Shown here: positions 34,712 through 47,164 of the stretch, one piece after another | How the letters are laid out: every line of letters starts with the position of its first letter | How positions within the stretch are numbered: position 1 is the stretch's first letter | The notes under the pieces: model-generated | Database searches by the model: none | The model's input: only the letters and a program-made list of their open reading frames with translations | What the model was told of the DNA's origin: nothing | Source of the DNA: Pezizomycotina sp. ARF18 | Taxonomy: Eukaryota > Ascomycota | Assembly: GCA_002224055.1 (NCBI GenBank) | Contig: AZLU01000156.1 | Coordinates: forward strand, 15,764-79,763 | Direction: 5' to 3' | Length of the DNA stretch: 64,000 bases | Made by a program: the position numbers and the translations under genes

Positions 34712-37700
34712 TTACTGGTCCTCATCCCTTCCCCCTTCGCGATCAAAGCCTCATACTCATCGGCAGAAGCGAACAGCGGCAGGCTCTTGAGCTTCCTCCT
34801 CTTGCTCTTCCTATCTTCCTTCTCCTCCTCAGCCTTGCTACTACCGCTAGCAACTTCTTGTTAGCTTCGATCTGCTTCGTGAGCTCCTCGTCGATATCGG
34901 ACGGTATCTCGTCGTCGCTGTCTATGGCGTCTTCCTCTGAATCGTCGAAATTGACGTCGTCCATGTCGCTGTCGTCTTCTTCTTCTTCGTCTCCCTCCTC
35001 TTTCTCTTGAGGAGCAGCAGAGCCGAATAAGTCATCCGTCGTCATACCGAATCCCCACCTTCACCATCTTCAACATCCTCCATATCATCGTCCCCATCTT
35101 CGAAACCGTCCATATCCACATCATCGAAATCGACATCGTCGCCGTCGATATCAGCTTCCAAATCCGGCCTGCTAGCCACCATCGCATCCCAAACCTCACC
35201 TTCATCTTCACTCTCATCACCGCTACCGTCACCGACTTTCTCCGCGATATCGTCGATCTCCTCGCTGTCCTCATCATCGCTATCGACTTTCCTCTCTTTA
35301 CCTTTCCGCTTCTCTTTCCTGTTCTGCGGACGGGCGTTGAAGTACTTATGGAAGAAGACTTCATCTTCGGGGACGTCTTCGATATTCTTCTTCCAGAAGG
35401 CTTCCGTGTTGACGGGCTGCTGCGCGCGGCCGAGGGATTTGACGGAGAGGACCATGTTCGCGGGTTCGGCGCCGCCGGCGAGCGGTTGCATGATAGAACC
35501 GCCCGCGTGCGCGGTCTTTTCGGCGGATTTGGCGTTGCGGTAGACGAAGCGGTCGAGGAAGTGCGAGATCGTGTGAAGTGATAAGTCGGGTTTCGAAGGC
35601 ATTGGCTTGTTCTCTAAGAGATGACGGGCGAAGAGGGAGACGGTAGGGTGAAATGAGATATGAGAGGGAGCTGTAGATTATTAGCCGGATGTAACTTTCA
35701 AGAGTAGCAATAACGGAAAGATATATAGTAAAAGGATGTAATGATACTTACAATTTCCCACAAACAGCTTTTATCAGCGTTACAGTGCAGAGGATCCCTC
35801 TTCCTGCCATCATACCGATTAAACGCTTTCTCCTCCGTCGTGACTTCTTTGCTCTCCGTCTCCTCCGTCTGCATCTGCGTGTCTTCGTCGTCGTCGTCCA
35901 CGGCATCCTTGAATACCTCTTCGTCGTCGCTCTCGTCGACCTCCGGAGTATCGAACATGTTCTTCAAGCTAGGAACACTCGTTCCCAGCTCCCGTAGCAA
36001 GTACAACACACCACAAACAAACGGCGGCTGATGCATCGTCGAAACCTGCAGGATCCTCTTCGCGAACGCTTTAACGCGCTTGACCTGGTGATCTGCTTTT
36101 AGAGCCCTGAACAGCAGGTTCAAGTACAACGCTTGTTTCGAGCTATTCGTCAACCTCGGATCCGTGAGCGATTCATACAGTGACCGGTAGAAGCGGTCAG
36201 AAACCATCTGCTTGCTATTCGCGACTTGGAAGATGAGCATGAGCGCTTGAATACTCGTGTTGAAATTTGCCGAGTGCGTAATGCGGAATAACGCGTCCAT
36301 GTGCTTTTGGAATACAGCGTCGTCGAGGTTCGAGAACGGGTAAGCTCGGTTAACGCCCGTGAGAAGCGCCGATACGAGCTTCGAGTTGTGTTCCTCTTGT
36401 ACTTCCGCGCTTTGGTCTCTTCTTTAGACGTTGCTTCGCTTTGCGTGATAGCTTCTTCTTTTCTTTTGTATCTGCTTCCGGCGGCGGTTTATCGGATAGC
36501 TGCCGTAGTCCCGCAAACACTGCGAAGTACGTCTTTAGGAGCTGGTTGGCGACGTCGGGCTCCTTCGTGCTTTAGAATGTCTGGTTGAGCGTTATGATGG
36601 AGTAGTACTTCGCGTGCTGGTTGTTTCCGGGGCGGAAGAGAACTTCGGATTCGATGGAGGAGATGATGATCGGTTTTCATCATCGGGTGGGTGTTTTGTA
36701 CTTGGAGGAAGTAGGTAGGACGTTTTCGAAGCAACTTTTTTGTCGTTATCGCCCTGTTTCCAACCGTTAGCATTGTGTGCGATAGATACACCGTTACAAA
36801 AATTTAGTACGCAATGGAGGGATCTCCTTACCAGTTTATTCACTAGCAGCCGTAATAGATTCTCTTCACCCTCCGGCTTCTCCTTCAGCAGCTCTATATC
36901 ATCCCAATAGCGTTCAACCTCGTCCACGCAACGCCTCCGTCTGCCGCAACCGCTCCAGAACCTTCAAAACCTCAAAGTAATAACTCTTCAACCAATCCTC
37001 AAACGCATACAACACCAAATACTGCTCCGCAACTTCCTTCTTACCCTTCTCCTTCTCCAACGTACCACAGTAGCAAGCGGTTGCCTCGCGAACGCCTTCA
37101 ATTTTCGATCGGAGGGTAATACATGCCCGCTCGCGAACAGATCCTTCAGCGCGCCGAGCGCGGCTACGGCCTGCGAGCGCGATTTCTTCCGCGCCATGTT
37201 TAGCAGCGACTCGAAGCTGCGGTCGTGTGCAAGGGTGACTCCTGACAGACGAGCGTGAGGGCGGATATCTTGTCGCTGAGCGTACCGGACGTCATGATCT
37301 GCGAGAGGAACTGGCGGTTCGCGGACTTGGAGAGGTTGTGCGTGGTGTATGTCGTATTGTCGTTCGTTAGGAGGGTCTTGGCGCGCTCGTGGAGGGCTTT
37401 TATCTGGAAGGAGCTTAGGCTCTCTTCGGTGGGAGGAGTTCGGGGAGGTCGTGCTTGTGCCAGTCCGGCGGGTTCGACGGTCTTTTGTAGTAGTAGTAGC
37501 GTTAGTAAGTGCAATGTCGGGCATAGAAAAGCTGAGGATATCATACCAAAAGCCCGTCTTTCTTCGCTTTAGCAGTCACCGGAGCTTCAACTTAGAAGCT
37601 TTCGCCGGAGGTTGCCTCTTTCGGCATCTTCGGATTCCTCCTCGTCTTCCTCGACCGATTCATCCTCCACCCTTCTTCTTCCTCCTCCTCAACTGCTCAT

Positions 37701-38279
37701 CCTCAACAACCCCTCCTTCTCCGCAATCGCCCCACCAGCCCGATCTCCTTCATGAAGTCCTCAATCTCGCTACGGTTCGCAGCCTTCGCTTTCGAACTTG
37801 AGCGCTCCTGCACCTCCGTCACTCCTCATCCGAATCAGACTCCAGCTCCCCCACGAGAGCTAAATCTTCCTCCGTTCCTCCCAGCGCTATTATCTCTTCA
37901 AGCAGCGCAGCTTTTTTAGAATCCTTTGGCGCCTTACTGTTGGAGAGCTTGCTGCTGCCCCTTCGAATCCGCACCATTCGACGTCTTTTTAGCTGGTTTC
38001 TTTTCGTCGTTATCGAAGTGTATATGCTCGCCGCTAGCAGGTCTGCTCCTTAGACTACCGCTGCGGTCACGCTTCTGCCGCGCTGCTGCTGTTCTTGAAT
38101 TGCGCCGTCTTTCTTATCAATCTTCTTGCCCTTCCCTTGCGATTTCTTGCCGTCCTTGAGACCTTCTGCGATCCGCAATGTCAGCTTTTCGAGTGCTGAA
38201 TTGTCTAGCACCGGAGCGCCCGTCGTTTGCGACAGGCGCTGCCTTCTTCGATTTTGTTTTCGCTGCCATTGCGTCCTGC
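34712..38279 (-). CDS. MAK21: Ribosome biogenesis protein Mak21/Noc1 (CBF/Mak21 family)
   Basis: A large nucleolar protein acting with Noc2 in 60S subunit assembly. The start MAAKTKSKKAAPVAND leads into LDNSALEKLTLRIAEGLKDGKK. Middle frames give FQIKALHERAKTLLTNDNTTYTTHNL, FLSQIMTSGTLSDKISALTLVCQESPLH, NMARKKSRSQAVAALGALKDLF and YAFEDWLKSYYFEVLKVLE. The CBF/Mak21 domain follows, with LLTGVNRAYPF, DALFRITHSANFNTSIQALMLIFQV and VSDRFYRSLYESLTDPRL. An Asp/Glu-rich C-terminal third follows (around DDEDSEEIDDIAE). The end reads LPLFASADEYEALIAKGEGDEDQ, typical of Noc1. Introns lie near 35674-35750, 36750-36832 and 37495-37550. At least eight one-base frame changes occur. The final stop at 34712 needs one G restored in GGGG. 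Confidence 0.93.
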
Positions 38280-39201
38280 TGAGTTGAGTAGGGCGTAAAA
38301 AAGAAGCTGTGCAATTGAGTTGAAACGTTTTTTTAGGGTACCGAGAGAAAAGTCGCAGGCGTTTTGTGAAAATTTAGAAAAAATCGAACCTCCCGCAAAA
38401 TTTCTGCCGCGCCAAGAAATAGCCAGTATTATCACGCTCCTATAGACACGCACGTATTGAAAAAAAAATACGGTAGATTTTTTCGTCCGATCTATTCTTC
38501 TGGTTGTAAAGGACGATATGTATATCATCGAAGAATAATAAAAAAGCTGCACACTAATAAATCACCATCTGATCATTACTGTGAGACTAGTCTCATTCAC
38601 ATAACAGGCTAGGTCGAGCTGAACAAATACTATACTTTGCTTTGCTAGTTGTAGGTCAGGCCCTAGAGCATTATGACGCCTTGTTTTGAATATCTGCCGC
38701 TAAAATGATATATTCGGAGAGAGGGAGATATTTGCTATACTATAATACAATCTTTTGAGATTTGTCATTCGTAGCTGGGGAAAAAAAAGGAAAAGACCAA
38801 AGGAATGGTCCCAAAGAACCCGCGGGTTAGTTTTCTGACATTTTGTGATAATACACTTAGGAATTGAGAATAATATAGAAACAAGTTAAGTATAAAACAA
38901 GAGAATCAAATTTTTTCGCTTCGACATAAGAAGGGACGAAAATCGAGAATTAAGAATCGAAGTTGGAAAAAAAAAAAAAAAAAAAAGCGTGAGAAGAAAA
39001 TTTGGAAATTTGGAAATAATAAAATAAAAAAAAAGAAAACTCCAAACGACCGCTATGCTTTCAAGATATAAAAACACTGCAGAGAGTGAATTAAAAAAAA
39101 AAAAGAAAGGTTTTTCAGATATATAGAAATAAAAAAGGGATGAAATAATGCTTCATTTAATATTCCAAATCGCCAACGTCCCCTCACTCCCCGGACCGCG
39201 G
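38280..39201. other. Intergenic, MAK21 promoter and NUP84 3' flank
   Basis: 922 bp, AT-rich to the right, with a 20-A run near 38967. No conserved frame. Confidence 0.55.
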
Positions 39202-42200
39202 CTAAAGCCAGACCATCCCTTCAACACTCAACCCTTCGCACGCCGAGGACAGTCGTACTAACGCTCGCCAGCTGCTCGACGTACTTCCCATCGTCCCCGT
39301 CGCGACGAAAGTCTCCGCAACTACTGTCGGGTCGGGCGACGAGGACGGCCAGATCGAAGCAGGACTTGAAGTGGTCCTTGCGGATGTACGTGCCCGCGCC
39401 GACGTAGACGCCGTGCAAAGCGAGCGTGACGTCGGGATGTACATGTTGCGTATCAGGCGGATCTGGCCCCAGTCGGACTGGTTCCGGTACTCGTAGAGCC
39501 AGCCGGAGACTATGCTCCGCAGCTTCGATTTGGCTTCCTCGAAGGCGACTTCGAGGTCGTCTTTCCACTTGTTGCGGCGGGGTCGCGGGGCCGCACTGGT
39601 GAAGAGGAATACATTAGCAAAAATCCTTAAAATGTTTCATGTAAACAGAAAGGGAGAATAATCTTACTTTGGGTTCCTCGAGAGGACAGCTCTCCACTCA
39701 TCTAGCGCGGCTATTCCAATAACCAGCAGTTCGTACTCGACGTAATTTGCCGCCGCAAAGTGATCTGTGATGCCGGCGGTTATAGACATATCTTCGTCGT
39801 CCTGCTGGCCGGGATGACGATGCTGCTGGGAATCCGGAGTGAAAGTTGGCGGGCGGCATTAAGGCGACCAGTCACTAGATAAAAAATTATCATCAATATA
39901 CACGCAAGTGAAGGGAAATGGTGGATAGTAAGAGCAAAAGGTTTCTACTTACGATAGAAACGTTTATAAATAACGTTCCCAGCCCGGACGAGGTCATCCC
40001 TCATGGAATCGACGAGGAGCATCACTCAAGCGCCTTAAGCATGCGTTGGTCCTCCACTTCCAGCTCGCGCCTAAACTCCGGCCCGTTCGCCAGCTGGCGC
40101 GTGATATCCTGGGGCACCTCGTCCTTCTTGAACATCTCCTCCGTCTGCGACAGGCAGTTCTCCATCGTCCTCCGCAGCGTGGCTTCGACGTCGAGCCTGT
40201 GCACCCTGAACAACCGTATCATCTCCACCCTGGTCTGGTCGTCGTCGATGTACAGCAGGATTTCTCCATGATGTCGATGGCCTTCGCCCTAGTGAGTCTT
40301 CCGGCGTAAAGCGGAATGACGCTGTATTTTGCCGCGGCGGCCAACATGCGATGTATCCCGCGATTACTTCTTCGGCGTCGTCCGCGCTAGGTCCTTCCAC
40401 GTACATCGAACGGATAGCTTATATACGATGATAATGTGCGCGACGACCCGGAGCAACTCCAGTCCGTGCAGTCGACCGGGTAATGGAATCCAGAACAGGA
40501 CTGAACGTCGGGTTCTCCCGGAATGCCCTGAACTGGTTTGCCATTTCTTTAATAAGCAGCGAGAATCTGTCGGAGATGATAGCCCCTGGACCGTCCTGAG
40601 CGCGAGACACGATTGCGCATCCATGAATCGGAATTCGTTAGATTTCGACGAGAGGATGTCAACGACGGTTTCGAGCGTGTTCTCGACGTTAAACATTGGC
40701 ACGCCGGACTCAGCGATCTCAAACTTCCGTAGGGTTGACGGTATTCTATTGTGCTGCTGTAGGTATTCTTCGTATCTGTTCTCGACAATGGCGTTCACGT
40801 GCGCGAAAAGGTGGTCGTGCCAGGTTTCACAGACAGGGAGACCTAGAAGCAAGTGTTAAAACCCAATTCATCCAAAAAAAAAAAATTTAAAAAAATTGTT
40901 ACTACTCACGCTCTTGAGATCACCAGCCAGGATACCGTAGCAGGCAGCCTCCCACATGTCTCCGGGCCCCGACCTGGGTTTTCTAGCTAGGGCAAGACAC
41001 ATCCTCCTCCACAGAAGCGCGGCGACGGTTTCCCTTGGGCTCGCTGCTATCCTCCATCATCGAGTTTTCGAAATCCCTGCCGATCTCATCATCTACCAGC
41101 AGATCGTAGCCTTCTTTTCCTCCCAGGATCGAAGGTATCCTCCAATGTTGGCCACATTCGCGACACCAATCCGCGGCGCCATCTAGGTCACCCTTCCGCA
41201 GGAATTGCCACAGCGTGCGTCCGAAGCCGATGTCGTACGTCTGGTCATCCGTCTCGATCGACCGCCTGAGCCGCGACTGGGAATCCGGGTCGAGTTCGGT
41301 AACAATGTTCGCGCTGGGGTCGTGCGACGAGGGAAGCCGGTCCGGGTAGTTGTAAATCCCCGTCTTGGAAAGCCTGATCTCCTCGCCGGGCTTCTGGTTC
41401 ATGCGCTTGTACTGCTTGAGCGTGTGTAGAGTGTACATCCACCCGCTGGACCTCACGTCGTGGTCGCCGTCGGTGTCCTTGGGTATGACCGGCGGCGGCG
41501 CAGTTTCCTTGAGCCACTCAAGGATGATAACCAATTCCCGGAACTTGCTGTCGTTCTTAAAAAGCCTCCGGCGCAACACCTCGTTGGATTCGTAGTCCGC
41601 GAGGGGTGTGCCGTTCGCACTGTTGTTAGCCTCCGCGTGCTGCTCGAGGCTACCGCGGTGCTTCAGCAGCAAGCCCAGCAGGCTCCACGTCTTCCCTTCC
41701 ATCTCGAGGTACTTCATGTCGTCGGCCCACTCTATTTCCCTTTCTTCGTCCTCGCCGTGAAAATCCATGGCTTTCTTGTCGATGGCCTGGTGGTGCGACC
41801 AGACGTCGGCCGTAAAACCGTCGATGAGCTCCTGTGGTTCAGGATCCTCGGTGGCGGATTTGATCCGAAACTCGTCGACGCGCTTCGCGAAGTTTTCCAC
41901 CTCGGGTCCCAGCTGCTCGTCGTCGATGGGCATGTTGTAATCCTCCTCGGCGTCTTCTTCCAGCATTGCGTTAAAATCCGAGAGGGAACCTAACGGTTGT
42001 TGTTCGCGAACGTTCCAGTTAGCAATTTTTTCCGAAGAATAAACCAGACATTGGAGTTTACATTAATGCTAGTTGAATGGATTGATCGCCAGAGTCGGAT
42101 AATTACTGTACGAACCTGACGAAAAGGGGACAACCGCTTTCGAGCCGGTCGGTGAAAACACGTCGCTGCCCTGGGAGTTAACCTATTTGCGAAAGAAAGG

Positions 42201-42498
42201 AGGTCGAAATGGTTAGCAAGCGAAGATCGAAGATTCATTGCCCTGAGAAGAAATCAAGTTTGCGTTCAAATGTAGAAATCCAAGCGAATCATACCATATC
42301 CTCATCCGACATCACCACGAGCTTTCACGGGAATACTGTTGGCGCAGGTTAGCAAAAATACATCTTGAACTCGAAACTCGGTTTGTCGCTGAGAAAAAGT
42401 TCAAAACAAACCTGGTGGAATCCACCGCCAATGCTAGGCTTCACCCCATTCCGTCTATCGTTCTGCCTTAATCGCGTCCCGTGCGCCGCCATCGCCAT
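39202..42498 (-). CDS. NUP84: Nucleoporin Nup84/Nup107
   Basis: A scaffold subunit of the nuclear pore Y-complex. The largest exon encodes MLEEDAEEDYNMPIDDEQLG through WSLLGLLLKHRGSL, VIILEWLKETAPP and the Nup107-family block FGRTLWQFLRKGDLDGAADW with CRECGQHWR. Then follow DMWEAACYGILAGDLKS; after an intron GLPVCETWHDHLFAHVNAIVE; LLRVVAHIIIVYKL; an alpha-helical region with MIRLFRVHRLDVEATLRRTM; LLTGRLNAARQLSLRIPS; and DHFAAANYVEYELLVIG. The C-terminus has DVTLALHGVYVGAGTYIRKD and ends near 39202. Many one-base frame changes are present after the first 330 residues. The 5' end is uncertain: ATGs lie at 42498 (MAMAAHGTRLRQND) and 42312 (MSDEDM), the latter just before a GT donor. Confidence 0.9.
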
Positions 42499-43001
42499 TC
42501 AGAGAAACGCGTATTGAAAAGGTGGTGCCTGTTTATCGAAGTCGTTGATGGGAAGAGAAAAGGGTTTTTGTGGACAGGAGGCGGGTCCACGAAGTAAAGC
42601 GACGAGAAAAAAATTCAACCTCTTCAATTTCTTTTGTATTTTGCCCCCTTGTCGTTCTTTATTCTCGAAATTGTAAGCTTTTGAAAATGAAGAATGATGA
42701 AGACCTTGCTAGAATCGACGATGTGGCGATGAGAATTCGTGGATGGCAGGTGAAGGAAAGGGAGTCGTGAAGAGGGTTATCGCTGGTTGTTTTTGGTTAT
42801 AGAAGAAGATTCGTGAGGATTTAAAATTTTTGAAATAATAATAGATATAATATTTAATTATTTTTTATTTATTTTTGTGTTGTTTACTTTGACGCAAATT
42901 CTGTGTCTGTTGTTGTATTGTTTTGCGTGTAAATTTGAAGCCCCAAAAAGAAAATTCCCCTGGTAAATTTTTTTTGCACTTTGTTCGCCAAAACCATCCC
43001 T

Positions 43002-43036
<35 letters not shown>

Positions 43037-43237
43037 GCCGAGAGCGGCTCAAAAAAAAAAAAAAAAAAAAAAACATCTCTCTAAATTATTACGTAATCAC
43101 ACATGCAAAAATTTTTCACACATAAAACTCCCTTCACCACCAACTTCTTTCTTCTTTTTCTTTCTTTTTCTCTTTTCCTCATCAATGTCATTTTAGGCGC
43201 CCATTAGAGTCTCGGATCAAACTTCATTTTTTTTCCA
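42499..43237. other. Intergenic
   Basis: NUP84 upstream region, then A/T-rich DNA with a 28-T run (43004-43031) followed 20 bp later by a 23-A run (43051-43073), forming a potential long A:T foldback. No gene. Confidence 0.5.
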
Positions 43238-43595
43238 ATGATATCTTCCTTCAATGTTTGTTCAAATGAGTATTCGTACTTGTTTCTTGGCGTGCTCACG
43301 GCAGTCCTTATAGCGATTCCTTTTTCCGCCGCTGTCCGACTCGACCTGATATCTAATGGTGATGGTTTGAGAATGGAAAGAAAAGCGCGTGGGGACATTT
43401 TCTTCTTATATATATTATTGTATAGATACTTCAATTGATGATGGTGAAATGGATGTGAAAAGTGCGATTGAAGAATACTTGAAGTATCGTACAGAGAAGC
43501 TCAATCTTTCCAAGCCTGACGAGAGGGGGTCCAAGGAAAATTTAAACAGACTGGGAGGCAGAATTCATAACAATGTCAAAATATTCTCAGACTAA
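43238..43595 (+). CDS. Candidate small secreted protein
   Basis: Exon 1 opens MISSFNVCSNEYSYLFLG and continues into a hydrophobic core (VLTAVLIAIPFSAA) that resembles a signal peptide with cleavage near Ala-Ala, followed by VRLDLISNGDGLRMERKAR. A short intron of about 40 nt ending ttgtatag near 43430 would join this to SIDDGEMDVKSAIEEYLKYR and a charged tail ending KIFSD. Total about 115 residues. The donor would be gtgggg, which is unusual, so the splice is uncertain. No homologue is recognised. If real it would be a small secreted, effector-like protein. Confidence 0.4.
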
Positions 43596-44101
43596 AAAAA
43601 GTCAGAATTTTGAAAAATTCCAATGTGTACCTTAAGACAAGCAAACCTTCCTCTGCGGCGGAGAACGAGCCTTAACCGTTGATTTATCACCACTCTAATG
43701 CCCGTTCAGCTATGTGCATGTGCATCTGTATAGCGTAAGTATTACATCTCTGAGATCTCATCCACTCGCATTGGTGCCGCATGTTCTTTTGCGGCTTGAG
43801 CGAAATTTTATAATAAATGGCATGATCGGCGAAATCTGGGAGCCATACGTTATCGTGCGATTCTTTGCATTGCACCACCCCCGTGCAAAGCTGTGTTGGC
43901 AGTTGTGCCCAACATGCCTTTCATCCTACACATGAAAATTTTTTTAGCGGATACCGAAACCATTCCACCAAAGTAGACGTGGGAGATGATCCGTATCAAA
44001 GTATGCGCACGCAGTATGGAATTCGTCTCCATGATGATATTGAAGTATATATTTTGTAGTAGTAGGCTAAGTTGAAATTCCACCCTAAGAATACCCCGTC
44101 C

Positions 44102-44137
<36 letters not shown>

Positions 44138-44811
44138 CACGCCGTGACACCGGCCTTGAAGAAAAAAAAAACAGAAGAAAAGGCGAAGAGAAAGGAAGAG
44201 AAAGGAAGAGAAAGGAAGAGAAAAGAAAAAAGATATCCTAGCTTGTAAAAAGGAACTGCCTGTTACTTAGGAGAGAAGGCAAGAGAAGGCAGAAGATGTT
44301 TGCGTTTGCCTTTAGCCATTTTTCAGAAGAAACGAACTGAAAGAAAGAGAAAACAAAAGATAAATAGTAACGACAACGACATGGAAAAGATAAGTAATAA
44401 TAGTAGTATAGGAGTTTATAGAATTTTATCTGCTCGTAAAACTTTTTCCCTCCCTTGTGATAATCCGCCCATTGGTTAAAAAAAAAATGTAGATCCCGAA
44501 AAGAAACATGATATCCGTCATCATAAGTAAACAAGGGAAAATGAAAAACCGAAGCCTTCCGAAATTATTTTAGATGTTCGAGGGGGAAAGAGGAAGAAAA
44601 AAGCTAAAACAAGAATATCGTGCCGACGTTCTCCTTCGGAGGAAGGGCGGAAAGGCGTAACGGAACGTTGAAGACATGATCAATGTTGTTTTCGTATACA
44701 TGGGAAAAACATAAAATTCTTTAAGACGTGTAAAAAAAAGGCGAAACCGAAGAAACAAGAGGAATAATGAAAAATTAACGTGATAAAGTAACTAGCTCCT
44801 TCATGTATAGA
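43596..44811. other. Intergenic with long A run and decamer repeat
   Basis: AT-rich. It contains a 32-A run (44105-44136) and a purine-rich tandem repeat near 44190-44222 (unit aaaggaagag, about three to four copies). No conserved frame on either strand. Confidence 0.5.
44191..44222. repeat. Tandem repeat, unit aaaggaagag
   Basis: A near-perfect decamer repeat of about 3.3 copies in a purine-only tract downstream of the SUMO gene. Confidence 0.85.
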
Positions 44812-45474
44812 TCATGCCCCTCCGATCTGTTCTTGATGGACCTCCAAGGTGTCTCCGTCCTGCATGTCAAGCTGTAGGTAAGGGGGGAAGCAAATGTCAG
44901 CCTTGTGAACCAATAATCATCGCTGCTGGTATATTGAGTCATAAGGATCAAATGCTAAAGCAATAGGAGGGAAGGAAACATTGTGGAGATGAGAGGTAGA
45001 GCAAGAATGGGACAATGAGGTTGTGTGTGGGGGTTAAGTAAAAGTAACCTCGAAAACAAGGGACGAAAAGCCTTGAAGAAAATTTTCATCGCCAGTCTCT
45101 CCCGCGAGCGCGCAAAGTCGCGTTCAGCACACGTCGCCAAAACGCGATTTTGCCACATAGACTAGTGAATCGTTATACTTGAATGGGGATGGAAGGAAAG
45201 AAGGAAGCTTCAAGGGGAAGTTGTGCGAGCTCCCGTGACTTACAGTATCCGGGGTGTCGGAGGCCTGGACTCTGCTGCCGTCGAAGAGGAAACGGACGGA
45301 GCTGGGAGTTTTGCCCTGGCGGTCGCAGAACGCGTCCATGAGCTTCTTCAGCTGGGTTGATCGTTTGATCTTGAAGAAGACCTCGTTGTTGCCGTCAGTG
45401 ACCTTGATGTTAAGATGGTCGGGCTGCTCCTGTTTCTCCTGCTGAGGAGGCGGGGATCTGTCTTGATCGGACAT
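44812..45474 (-). CDS. SMT3: SUMO (small ubiquitin-related modifier)
   Basis: Ubiquitin-like modifier conjugated to lysines of nuclear and other proteins. Exon 1 (45244-45474) encodes [20 protein letters not shown], then the beta-grasp start [34 protein letters not shown] and [10 protein letters not shown]. Exon 2 (44812-44871) encodes [19 protein letters not shown] and the stop. The intron is 44872-45243, 372 nt, with GT-AG ends. The protein is 96 residues, as expected. The mature end is Gly-Gly, with a single Ala to be removed by a SUMO protease. Unlike most neighbours, the frame is intact throughout. Confidence 0.97.
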
Positions 45475-45867
45475 TGTGGTTGACGAAGACAGATCCGTGG
45501 GAAGATGGGTTTTTGTTGAGTGGTTGGTTCTTGGAGATGGAGGAGAAAGGTGTTGGGTTCTGGAGAGAGAGAAGAGTCAGCGATTGCCACGAAAGCGAAG
45601 AGAGATAAGGTTTGAAGGAGCAGCGCAACAAAAGCTTAAGAAAAAGAGCCATGATTCACGTACCTGTGGAAGCTGAGAGCTCTGAAGGGCGCTTTCTGTA
45701 GATTAAAAGGATTGCACAGTGAGAAGATCCAGAGGGGGATGATTTTTACTTTATAAAACTGCCAGGTTCTTGTATTATTGTGGGTTGATTGAATGAGAGA
45801 AGAAGAAGGAAAAAACAGGGAAGATGGGGACGTCAAGGTTGTTGGTTTAAAGTAAAAATTTATCTTG

Positions 45868-45898
<31 letters not shown>

Positions 45899-46741
45899 GG
45901 AAACAGAAACAAAGTGAGGAAAATTTTAATAGCAGCAAATTTAGCAGCCAAAGTAAATAAAATGCAATAATGGTAAAGAAGTAAAGTAAAATAAACTTGA
46001 ATAAAAATAAATTTACGGACGATTTATTTTTAATCACTGGAGACCGCCGAGGGGAACCGCCGAAGCCGAAAATCTCAAAGCAGAAGAAAGGTCCACTCCT
46101 TTCCGTGACCTTCTTGCTAAGTTTTACTAGGGGATATTTTCGTGAAGAGCTCGCCGGAGACTTGACCGGCAGTTACCACGAACTTCTCCATACACGCACA
46201 GAAACAAAAACCCCTGCTTCCCTAGCTAGCAGCATCTCGCGGAGTCGGCGGCATTCTGCAAGTCAACAAAGACGAGGCTTTCGAACGGCATACTATTGCC
46301 ATTTCGTCTGAGGAAAGCTAGATCACGAAGCAGTAAGTAAAAAAATCCCTAATTCTATCTGTAGGTCACTGGTTTTGCCGCAATGGCTTGCTATCATTGC
46401 GAATGGAGTATGTGTTCCTAACTGGAGCTTTTTTGCAGGGAAGTCTGATGTCATGATTCTCGCGGAGAAGCCATCATTTTTATATCCGACAAGTCCGACG
46501 ATCGAAATCTCCTAAAGCAGCACCAAACATCTCCTCTCTAGCTTTCTTGAAGCTTCCTCACATCCTATAAACTTCCTCCGAACTGGCGGAAGCTGCAATT
46601 GCTATATCCGCTTTCACCATTTGGTTGAGGCTGTTACTTTTCCTGGGCTTTTGATTGTAGCAGCTTGTAGCTCATTTGGTTGTCACTCGGGCAAAGCACC
46701 GGCTTGAACCATTATCCCAGAAGCCCAGAAATAAAAAGAAA
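45475..46741. other. Divergent intergenic region between SMT3 and CMC4
   Basis: 1.27 kb with a 24-A run (45868-45891). Probably holds both promoters and 5' leaders. The frames at 45410-45652 upstream of SMT3 read as leader DNA, not protein. Confidence 0.5.
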
Positions 46742-47164
46742 ATGGTATGCTGTTTTAATTTTATTCTCAATTTTTTCTTCTTTTTTTTTCGATATGCCAA
46801 GTTCTTCCATCATCTAACAATTCATTCCACAAAGCCCTCAAAGTCCCCACTAGAGCGCGGCCTCGCCTCCGACCCACCTTGCCATCCGCAAGCCTGCGCA
46901 ATACAGGACTGTATACAGTCTAACCGCTATGACGAATCCAAATGCCAAAAGCAGATAGACGCGCTGTACGCCTGCTGCGCGGAATTCTACAAGCGGAACG
47001 GCGATGATGCGCGGACGGTCAGCTGTCCCAAACCGAAGCTGCTAGATTTGAAGATGAAGCAGCGGAAGGAAGAAAAAGAGAAAAGCGGCGGAAGTGGGGG
47101 GAAGGTTGTGGAGGGAAGAGTAGGTAGTGGATACGTGACCATATATGACGAGGGTGATCGGTGA
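46742..47164 (+). CDS. CMC4: Cmc4-like twin CX9C protein
   Basis: A small mitochondrial intermembrane-space protein related to yeast Cmc4 and human MTCP1NB/CMC4. Only the ATG (46742-46744) lies in exon 1. An intron of 90 nt (46745-46834, gtatgc to caaag with ctaac) precedes the main exon. The body contains CHPQACAIQDCIQSNRYDES, then KCQKQIDALYACCAEFYKRN, and SCPKPKLLDLKMKQ, the expected Cmc4 order with C-x9-C spacings and the SCPKPxLL motif. A Lys/Glu and Gly-rich tail follows, longer than in yeast. The frame is intact. The start codon fits because the intron leaves phase 0. Confidence 0.88.
   Translation: MVCCFNFILNFFFFFFRYAKFFHHLTIHSTKPSKSPLERGLASDPPCHPQACAIQDCIQSNRYDESKCQKQIDALYACCAEFYKRNGDDARTVSCPKPKLLDLKMKQRKEEKEKSGGSGGKVVEGRVGSGYVTIYDEGDR

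Noticed and set aside
3020-42498. Reading the broken genes as pseudogenes from repeat-induced point mutation
   Set aside because: That process gives C-to-T changes in duplicated DNA. Here the changes resolved are one-base losses in unique housekeeping genes, with codons otherwise conserved.
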